Source: CALECP01 sp964389925
GTDB lineage: Bacteria; Chloroflexota; Anaerolineae; Promineifilales; Promineifilaceae
Direction: 5' to 3'
Length of the DNA stretch: 64,000 bases
NCBI GenBank assembly: GCA_964389925.1
Contig: CAYMGE010000021.1
Location: forward strand, 5,165 to 69,164
Positions within the stretch are counted from its first letter, which is position 1, and each line of letters starts with the position of its first letter. The notes beneath the pieces are model-generated. The model made no database searches and was not told where the DNA came from. It saw nothing but the letters and a program-made list of their open reading frames with translations. Positions 58,345 to 64,000 of the stretch are shown one piece after another. The position numbers and the translations under genes were made by a program.

Positions 58345-61300
58345 CTATGCTTTCGTCAGTCCAAGTACGACCTCTTCCCCACCGACAGAAACGGTCGTCG
58401 TGTAATCACCACCAGTTCCAGATTGGAGTGTTTCAGCCAATACCTCTTGCGCGATGTAGTCGGCAAAATTCTCAAACGCTTCGCTGATCGAGTCTACAAC
58501 GGAATAGACGACATGCACACGGTCGCTGATCTCAAAGCCAGCATCCTTACGGGCATTGTTGAGATTGCGAACGAGATCACGCGCATACCCTTCTTGCTGC
58601 AATTCAGGTGTGAGAACCGTATCGACAGCGACAGTGACACCGCGTTCGCTGGCAACCGCGTCATCCCCTTTTGCTTCGGTCTGCACGATGATCTCTTCGG
58701 CCGATAACACCACATCCTCCCCCCCAACGCTCAATGTCAACTGACCATCTTCCTGCATCCGTGTCGCCACCTCTGACGGCTCAAGCGCACTCAACACCTT
58801 GCGAACGGCTCCGAATCGTCTGCCATATTTGGGGCCGAGCAAACGATTGTTGGGCAAAATTTTGTAGTTGACCAAATCCCCCACGTCGCTGACGACTTCG
58901 ATCTCCTTGACGTTGATCTCTTCCATCAAAACGTCGGCCAACTCTTGCAGGTTTTCGCGTGCCGTTTCAGAACCGACGTTGATACGAGCTTTGGCGAGAG
59001 GTTGGCGTAGTTTGAGATCGGCCGAACTGCGTGCAGCCCTGCCAAGCCCCGCTGCCGTGATCGCCAAACGCATCTTGTCTAATAACCCCCGATCGAGCGC
59101 ATCCGCATTGTAATCTGGATAGAGATTGTGATGGACGCTATTGGGCATCAACTGTTCCGTCAATGAGCCATCTTTGCCATCCGCGCCAAACGCTAAATTC
59201 CGGTACATCTCCTCTGACACAAATGGGACGATGGGCGCGATCAGTTTGCAGAATTGAACAAGGACGAAGTAGAGCGTCTCATAAGCAGCCTGTTTGTCTA
59301 AATCCATCTCACCGCGCCAGAAGCGACGGCGTGAGCGGCGGACATACCAGTTAGAGAGGTCGTCTAGGAACGATTCGGCCGATTGCGTCCCCCGCATCGC
59401 ATCATAAACATCCAAATGCTTCCGCATCTCAACCGTCGTCTCCTTCAACCGCTCGATGATCCACGCATCGAGCTGTGCGTTCCCATCGTTATCGCTCACA
59501 GCCTTGTCTGTCACATCGGGCTGCCAGCCGTCCAAATTAGCATACGTCACAAAAAAGCTATACACATTCCAAAGTGGGATCAAAAACCGTCGGCGTGTCT
59601 CATCGCCAACGCCATACCCAAACAGCAAGTTCTTCTCCGGAATGCTGCTCGCATACAGCCAGCGCATTGTGTCCGCACCCATCTTCTCCACGCCATCGTC
59701 AAACCAGATCGCATTGCCCCAAGATTTGTGCATTTCGCGCCCATCTTCGGCGTAAAGTGTGCCATAGCTAAATAGATTTTTGAATGGCCCTACGATCTCG
59801 CCCTCTGCTTCTTGGCTCATCAACGTACTTTGCGCCAACAGGCTGTAGAACCAATTGCGAAATTGACCGGGAAAGCTCTCTGAAATCCAGTCAGCCGGAT
59901 ACCACTTCTCCCAATATGCACGGTCTGAACTATAACGCAACGTGCTGATCGCCACGATCCCTGCATCGAGCCACGGATTGCCCACATCCTTGATGCGCGT
60001 TCCGATCATGTCCGTTTCAGGATGCTTGATCTTCACTGCGTCAATATAAGGTCTGTGCGGCGCATGACCTTCAAACTCATCCCAGCCTTCCACAGCCAGC
60101 TCCTTCAACTCCTCCAGCGAACCAACAACATAAAATGAGCCATCTTCAAACTCATAGATTGGCAAGGCCAGCCCATAATAGCGTTTCTTGCTGATCATCC
60201 AGTCGTGCATGTTCCGCAGCCAATCCATCTCACGGTCATGCCCAAAGCTCGGATACCAGTTAGCTTGGCTGACTGACTCCATAATTTGATAGCGGAAGCT
60301 GTTTTCTTTCTCCTCAGCGGTCAGTTCCTCTCGCGGCTTGTCATATAACTCGCCCATGTTGATATACCATTCATCAACTAAGCGGTAAACCAACTCAGTG
60401 CCACACCGCCAGCAATGCGGGTAGCGATGGGTGTATTTTTGTTTGCGGTAGTAGGTGTCCGTCTCACGTAGTTTTTCAAAGACACGCTCGTTGACATCAA
60501 ATACTGATTCGCCCGTTTGCCAGCCATAATTTGCAACAAAATACCCATTCTCATCGAGCGGAGCCAACACAGGCAGGTCATTCTCTTTACTCAAGCCAAA
60601 ATCTTCCGCACCACAGCCCGGCGCGATGTGAACGATACCCGTCCCTTCCTCTGCCCCAACATCTTTCCAACTGATGACGCGATGCTCATAGCCAGCTTCG
60701 CTAAATGCTTCCTGCACGACAGGCAAATCATCAAATGGTGCGCGATAGTTCCAGCCGACCATTTCTGAGCCTTTGATCTTTTCAACCACCTCGTAACTGG
60801 ACAACTTGCCGAGCAGCGTGTTTTTCATCGCTCCTTCGGCAAGATAGTATGTCCAGCCATCGGGCGCATTGACTTTGACATAATCGAGTTCCTCGCCGAC
60901 AGCGGCCGCCACATTGCTGCTCAACGTCCATGGTGTGGTTGTCCAGACGAGGAGGGCTTCTTTTTCGCGGCCGACCAACGGAAACTTTAAAAAGATCGAT
61001 TCATGCGTCACATCATGGTAGCCATCGGTGACGATCTCATGCTGGCTGATCCCTGTGCCACAGCGGGCGCAATAGGGCATCACGTCGCGTCCTTTGTAGA
61101 CCCAACCGCGCTCAAAACATTGCTTTAGAAATTGCCAGATTTGGTAGTTGTTTTCGTTGCTGAATGTGAAGTAGGAGCCGCCGAGTTCTGCCATGCCTAA
61201 TCGGCCGACAATCCCCTCCACCGTATCTGTCACCGCCCCATTCGGCCCTTCAACCGTAATCACTTGCGATGGGTCTTCACGCATCAAATCGCGCAGTTCC

Positions 61301-61767
61301 TCTAAGTGGTCAGGATCATTCCAGTCCATCCAGTAACCGAGACGAATCGATTGCTCCGTTTGCTTGGCAGCATGGTGCAATACACGTGACTTACAAAAGT
61401 TTGTAAACTTCGCCAATCCATACGCCTCAATGTCACGCTTGTTGTGAAAGCCAAGTTCTTTCTCCGCGTTGACCTCCACCCACAGCCCCTGACAGTCAAA
61501 CCCCTGCTGCCAGCGCAAATTCTTGCCCAGCATGGCGTGATAGCGGTTATACAAATCCTTGTAGGTGCGCCCCCATGCGTGGTGTACGCCCATTGGGTTG
61601 TTTGCCGTGATCGGTCCATCCACAAAGCTCCATGTCCCGTACTGCTTCTCTGTCTCCGCACGCAAACGACGCAGTTCGTTGAATGCGTCTGTTTCTTTCC
61701 ACTGTTTTAAGATTTCGTGTTCCATTGTGACGAAATCTGGTTTGTTGTTAACTTCTTTGAAATTCAT
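58345..61767 (-). CDS. ileS: Isoleucyl-tRNA synthetase, divergent HIGH and KMSKS motifs
   Basis: A 1140-residue class Ia synthetase charging tRNA-Ile. The size, the editing-domain strands (LLVWTTTPWTLSSN, GTGIVHIAPGCGAEDFG), the two Cys pairs CARCG and CWRCG, and the C-terminal anticodon domain all match IleRS. The ATP-site motif reads VHHAWG (residues 61-66) where most have PHIGH, and the KMSKS loop reads MHKSWGN (679-685). Both substitutions belong to a lineage-specific variant rather than decay since the rest is intact. No T-box element was found upstream. Confidence 0.93.
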   Translation of the reverse strand: MNFKEVNNKPDFVTMEHEILKQWKETDAFNELRRLRAETEKQYGTWSFVDGPITANNPMGVHHAWGRTYKDLYNRYHAMLGKNLRWQQGFDCQGLWVEVNAEKELGFHNKRDIEAYGLAKFTNFCKSRVLHHAAKQTEQSIRLGYWMDWNDPDHLEELRDLMREDPSQVITVEGPNGAVTDTVEGIVGRLGMAELGGSYFTFSNENNYQIWQFLKQCFERGWVYKGRDVMPYCARCGTGISQHEIVTDGYHDVTHESIFLKFPLVGREKEALLVWTTTPWTLSSNVAAAVGEELDYVKVNAPDGWTYYLAEGAMKNTLLGKLSSYEVVEKIKGSEMVGWNYRAPFDDLPVVQEAFSEAGYEHRVISWKDVGAEEGTGIVHIAPGCGAEDFGLSKENDLPVLAPLDENGYFVANYGWQTGESVFDVNERVFEKLRETDTYYRKQKYTHRYPHCWRCGTELVYRLVDEWYINMGELYDKPREELTAEEKENSFRYQIMESVSQANWYPSFGHDREMDWLRNMHDWMISKKRYYGLALPIYEFEDGSFYVVGSLEELKELAVEGWDEFEGHAPHRPYIDAVKIKHPETDMIGTRIKDVGNPWLDAGIVAISTLRYSSDRAYWEKWYPADWISESFPGQFRNWFYSLLAQSTLMSQEAEGEIVGPFKNLFSYGTLYAEDGREMHKSWGNAIWFDDGVEKMGADTMRWLYASSIPEKNLLFGYGVGDETRRRFLIPLWNVYSFFVTYANLDGWQPDVTDKAVSDNDGNAQLDAWIIERLKETTVEMRKHLDVYDAMRGTQSAESFLDDLSNWYVRRSRRRFWRGEMDLDKQAAYETLYFVLVQFCKLIAPIVPFVSEEMYRNLAFGADGKDGSLTEQLMPNSVHHNLYPDYNADALDRGLLDKMRLAITAAGLGRAARSSADLKLRQPLAKARINVGSETARENLQELADVLMEEINVKEIEVVSDVGDLVNYKILPNNRLLGPKYGRRFGAVRKVLSALEPSEVATRMQEDGQLTLSVGGEDVVLSAEEIIVQTEAKGDDAVASERGVTVAVDTVLTPELQQEGYARDLVRNLNNARKDAGFEISDRVHVVYSVVDSISEAFENFADYIAQEVLAETLQSGTGGDYTTTVSVGGEEVVLGLTKA

Positions 61768-61803
61768 AATGTCTCACATCATCACACAACAACACCCAAT
61801 GAC

Positions 61804-61961
61804 GTAGGGGCTAGGTAAACGGCTTCGGCCGCTAAACTGGCGCACAAGATCACGCCGTTTATCTCGCCCCTTCTTTGCAAATGAACACGCCGATCAGGGC
61901 GAGACAAACGGCATAAATATCCTGATCGCGTTAAATCATACGCCGTTTGCCTAGCCCCTAC
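61804..61961. mobile_element. MITE-like nested palindrome, copy 2
   Basis: Same architecture as copy 1: GTAGGGGCTAGGTAAACGGC at the left end, GCCGTTTGCCTAGCCCCTAC at the right, and the inner pair GCCGTTTATCTCGCCC with GGGCGAGACAAACGGC. Middle sequence differs. Flanks also pair imperfectly (about 61783-61797 with 61963-61980), with a sequence unlike that around copy 1. Located directly ahead of ileS, where it may displace or supply its leader. Confidence 0.75.
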
Positions 61962-62028
61962 GTGGGGTTGTGTTGTGTGTTGGTAATTAAATTTTGCTAA
62001 ATTGGTCTATCGTGACAGCCAGCGATGC

Positions 62029-62057
62029 CCCAGCGGAAGTGGCTATGTTCCGCTGGG
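62029..62057. terminator. Perfect 10-bp hairpin after the DUF5655 gene
   Basis: CCCAGCGGAA pairs with TTCCGCTGGG around a 9-nt loop, 38 nt beyond the stop of the minus-strand gene. No T-run follows, so its role as terminator is unproven. Confidence 0.45.
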
Positions 62058-62095
62058 TTTGGTAATTCGGTGGAAAAATTTTATGAAACGCATTG

Positions 62096-63010
62096 CTATC
62101 CACCTACTTTCTGATATGCCTGTTCAATGAACGGTTTGGTTAGCTCAAACATCGCTTGATCGCGCACTGTGAATTCTGCATTTCCTGTTCCGTATGTTCC
62201 TATTCTTGCTGTATCGCGGTAATTAGAGGGAGCTATTTCAATATCGTTGCTGTCAAGTTTGAGATGAAGTTTGACAGCTCGGCTTTGTACTTCCATGCAA
62301 ACGATATTTTGTGACGTTTTGTAAGCGACATAAAATTTTTTGGGCGCACGCTCTATCGCGCTATCAAGTCCCAGAATGAAGTCATCAATAGCTAACACTA
62401 GTTCACGTAGCGATTCCGTCTTTGGGTAGTTTGCATGATGTTCTTCAAAAGAGTAAGTTGGTTTCGGCTCGCTAGAGATTGGGCTAATCGTCATGGATGT
62501 GCTTTCCGTCAATGTTTGGCGCGTTGCTCCATGGATCTCTTCAAAGTGAATGATGTTATTGTCATATAGTCGGTAACGCCATAGCTCTAGATTTGCCCCC
62601 ATCACACTGGCCGCATAGAGATCATACTTTCGATAGCCTGGTGCGATACAAATAACTCTAACATCCGACCAGTCAACCTCCACATCTTCGCCTAGTTCTC
62701 GGTGTGCTGCAATCTCAAAATCCCCACGATGATCTTGCAACCATGCTAAGTAATAGAGACTTTGATTGAGTAAGGACGAACTTTCCTGTATCTTGTATTC
62801 AATAATTACAGGATTGTTGTCTTCAGATAAAGCAAGCGTGTCAATACGACCCGCGTGCTGTGCGCCTGTGACAAATTCGGTAGCGACAAATTGACAGTTG
62901 AAAATTGTTTGCAAATTTCTCTCTACCAATTGTTGCAAGTCTTTCTCTAACTTAAAGTTTGTTTGTGAGACTGTTTGTACAGTTGTGTTATTTATCTGAA
63001 AAAGGGGCAT
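62096..63010 (-). CDS. DUF5655 / PD-(D/E)XK-like protein
   Basis: A 304-residue protein. The N-terminal half has a nuclease-like core: helix EKDLQQLVERNLQTIF, then GRIDTLALSEDNNPVIIEYKI, the D-x(n)-E-x-K arrangement of PD-(D/E)XK enzymes. The C-terminal ~110 residues, including KKFYVAYKTSQNIVCMEVQSRAVKLHL, fit the DUF5655 domain. Such proteins are scattered in accessory regions and may act in restriction-like defence, but that is inference. TAGGTG sits upstream of the ATG. The gene lacks the TCGGCCGA octamer; neighbours are retropepsin-like fragments. Confidence 0.7.
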   Translation of the reverse strand: MPLFQINNTTVQTVSQTNFKLEKDLQQLVERNLQTIFNCQFVATEFVTGAQHAGRIDTLALSEDNNPVIIEYKIQESSSLLNQSLYYLAWLQDHRGDFEIAAHRELGEDVEVDWSDVRVICIAPGYRKYDLYAASVMGANLELWRYRLYDNNIIHFEEIHGATRQTLTESTSMTISPISSEPKPTYSFEEHHANYPKTESLRELVLAIDDFILGLDSAIERAPKKFYVAYKTSQNIVCMEVQSRAVKLHLKLDSNDIEIAPSNYRDTARIGTYGTGNAEFTVRDQAMFELTKPFIEQAYQKVGG

Positions 63011-63014
63011 TTAT

Positions 63015-63260
63015 TCACCTACTGATTTGCATTCGGCCGAAATCCACCACCGCCTCGGCCGCCTTCAAAAAGTCGTATCCAATAATCACGTTAAATTCAT
63101 AATCTGTACTACTTAGCTGAATGAGAAAATTGTGGCTCTTTAGGAATTTGCGTGGTTGACAAAACGGGCGATTTAGCATATCAGAAAAACTGCACTCTTG
63201 CGTAGGGGCGCACCCCAAATTCTGTTTGCCGCGATCATAAATCGTCCAAGACCGCAACAC
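63015..63260 (-). pseudogene. Degraded retropepsin-like fragment
   Basis: The C-terminal part (NVIIGYDFLKAAEAVVDFGRMQI) matches the corresponding end of the neighbouring retropepsin-like gene (LLGFDFLYRAYAVIDCDKMQL), but no DTGS catalytic motif is encoded upstream in any frame. The nominal N-terminus includes GTAGGGGCGCACCCC-like DNA (63202 on), reminiscent of mobile palindromes. I treat it as a broken second copy. Confidence 0.55.
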
Positions 63261-63313
63261 TCAATAGCCCAAAGAACCACCATTGCTTATGCGGCAGTAC
63301 AAACTGCTCTAAT

Positions 63314-63694
63314 CTAAGACGAACGCAGCTGCATTTTGTCACAGTCGATCACAGCATAGGCTCGATAGAGAAAGTCAAACCCTAATAAACCATCAATATC
63401 TTTTGCGTAATCCATCTTTCCTAGGTCGATTTCGTAATTTGAGAGTCGCAAATTTCCGACGTGAACCTCATCAACGGTTTTAATGACAACAGACTCTGTG
63501 CCGCCAATGCCTGTGACTATCGCTGCGTTATCATCTCGTTCTTGGTGAATACCATGCTGACTCAGTAATTCCTTCTTAAAGATTGACGTTGCTGACCCTG
63601 TATCTAAAACAACTCGCTCTAAATCTACACGATTTCCCTGGTGAATAATCGTGACGGAAACAAGCGGCACACCTTTGTCAATCTGCAACTTCAT
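63314..63694 (-). CDS. Retropepsin-like aspartic protease
   Basis: 126 residues, the size of one lobe of a clan AA peptidase that works as a dimer. The catalytic motif is VVLDTGSATSIF, followed by the conserved glycine turn TGIGGTE and DGLLGFDFL. It overlaps the upstream 86-codon gene by ATGA. Function of these small cytoplasmic retropepsins is unknown; the constant partner suggests they act together, as a regulated pair. Confidence 0.82.
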   Translation of the reverse strand: MKLQIDKGVPLVSVTIIHQGNRVDLERVVLDTGSATSIFKKELLSQHGIHQERDDNAAIVTGIGGTESVVIKTVDEVHVGNLRLSNYEIDLGKMDYAKDIDGLLGFDFLYRAYAVIDCDKMQLRSS

Positions 63695-63951
63695 GCCAAT
63701 CTCCGCAAGCCAATCCGATGCCTAACGCGGACATCCAGATGCTCTCTATCCGTGTGAAAGACAAACATTTCACGCATTGGCGCATCATCGTGAATGTGAT
63801 GATACGCTTGCCAAGCCGCATCAAGCTCACTAAACTGCCCCAATACATCTAGCTGTTCAAACACTCGTTTTTCACCAACTGTGCGCGGGGCTCTAGGTTC
63901 AATCAACACCCACTTTTCAGGAAATTGTTCGCGGACTTCTTGCCATTTCAT
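63691..63951 (-). CDS. Small conserved partner of the retropepsin-like protease
   Basis: 86 residues: MKWQEVREQFPEKWVLIEP, then WQAYHHIHD and MFVFHTDREHLDVRVR. I recognise the gene as the usual companion of retropepsin-like genes in Chloroflexota and cyanobacteria but know no function; it could be an inhibitor or substrate-delivery protein. The start codon sits right beside the palindrome at 63960-63971, so its promoter may be lost or replaced. Confidence 0.6.
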   Translation of the reverse strand: MKWQEVREQFPEKWVLIEPRAPRTVGEKRVFEQLDVLGQFSELDAAWQAYHHIHDDAPMREMFVFHTDREHLDVRVRHRIGLRRLA

Positions 63952-64000
63952 AGCTCTTTGGGCTTTAGCCCGTGGAAACCCCGTCGCTTTAGGGCGGGGA
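63952..64000. mobile_element. Probable end of an IS200/IS605-type element (TnpB/omega-RNA side)
   Basis: GGGCTTTAGCCC (63960-63971) and a hairpin of CCCCGTC and GGGCGGGG around GCTTTA (63979-63999) match the imperfect hairpins I associate with the ends of IS200/IS605 elements and the 3' end of their guide RNA. The element itself would continue beyond the window, so only the edge is visible. Confidence 0.45.

Larger units (their letters stand above)
61768..62095. other. 328-bp gap upstream of ileS
   Basis: It holds MITE copy 2 (61804-61961) and a hairpin at 62029-62057. No reading frame or tRNA; no T-box leader for ileS was recognised. Confidence 0.6.
161..63040. repeat. Highly iterated palindrome TCGGCCGA, dispersed
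   Basis: My hand count finds about 80 exact copies between 161-168 and 63033-63040 (examples 7407-7414, 25201-25208, 49208-49215, 61201-61208). Most lie inside genes and are read in all three frames (Ser-Ala-Glu/Asp, x-Gly-Arg, x-Arg-Pro). The longest empty stretch runs from 11967 to 16670. Confidence 0.85.

Noticed and set aside
61768..62095. T-box leader for ileS
   Set aside because: No T-box core or specifier-like stem was found; the region is occupied by the MITE and a hairpin.
1..64000. tRNA, rRNA, tmRNA or riboswitch genes
   Set aside because: I scanned the intergenic regions for T-loop-like GGTTCGAAT signatures and long conserved stems and found none outside coding regions.

Overview
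The window is a gene-dense bacterial chromosome segment of mid GC content with no rRNA, tRNA or CRISPR array that I could find. It most resembles Chloroflexota (Anaerolineae-like). The evidence is Thr/Pro-rich linkers after LysM repeats, an NB-ARC/TPR STAND regulator with an N-terminal HTH, S-layer-homology proteins with M23 domains, DUF4157 (eCIS core) and DUF4129/DUF4350 proteins, and divergent IleRS motifs. This is an inference from gene style, not a marker-gene assignment. The most striking genome-wide trait is the palindromic octamer TCGGCCGA, counted by hand about 80 times (roughly one would be expected), scattered through genes in all frames much like the cyanobacterial HIP1 element.

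Layout. 1-9 kb: a cut-off GAF sensor protein, an orphan eCIS-core (DUF4157) protein with a lipoprotein partner, a VWA-FHA membrane protein, a UbiD decarboxylase, RarD and a CPA1 Na+/H+ antiporter. 9-20.7 kb: an envelope/secretome island on the minus strand. It holds two M23-like/SLH surface proteins, a cohesin-dockerin-subtilase and an RTX-dockerin-cohesin protein. Set into it on the plus strand are an orphan hicB carrying the scar of a deleted hicA and a MazEF-like toxin-antitoxin pair. 20.8-27.2 kb: a STAND regulator, then usp-mreD-mrdA for rod-shape wall synthesis. 27.4-36 kb: a tightly spaced minus-strand operon of a coiled-coil/HhH-repeat membrane protein, an Ig-like/LysM protein, a WecA/TagO-type phosphosugar transferase, a GH13 enzyme and a PlsC acyltransferase, apparently envelope related. 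36.2-47.4 kb: a LysM protein, DUF4129-DUF4350, an ABC ATPase, enolase, a GAF-PAS histidine kinase and murA, whose active-site Cys is replaced by Asp. 47.5-50.8 kb: a conserved small-protein/DUF6745-like pair, a nested-palindrome MITE, and a lipid kinase coupled to a patatin phospholipase.

50.8-55.9 kb holds a complete minus-strand STM4015-4014-4013-4012-4011 operon (LRR protein, ATP-grasp, sulfatase-like hydrolase, two radical SAM enzymes). It is conserved but functionally uncharacterised, and it is the best candidate here for an undescribed enzymatic system. 56-64 kb: a secreted Ig-like protein, a divergent ileS, a second MITE copy, a DUF5655 PD-(D/E)XK-like protein, a retropepsin-like pair plus a degraded copy, and what looks like the end of an IS200/IS605-type element at the window edge.

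Four surface-protein genes share a PTA[IV]x[LF]-hydrophobic-basic segment that looks like a C-terminal sorting signal. Two adjacent proteins carry both cohesin-like and dockerin-like modules and could assemble on one another.
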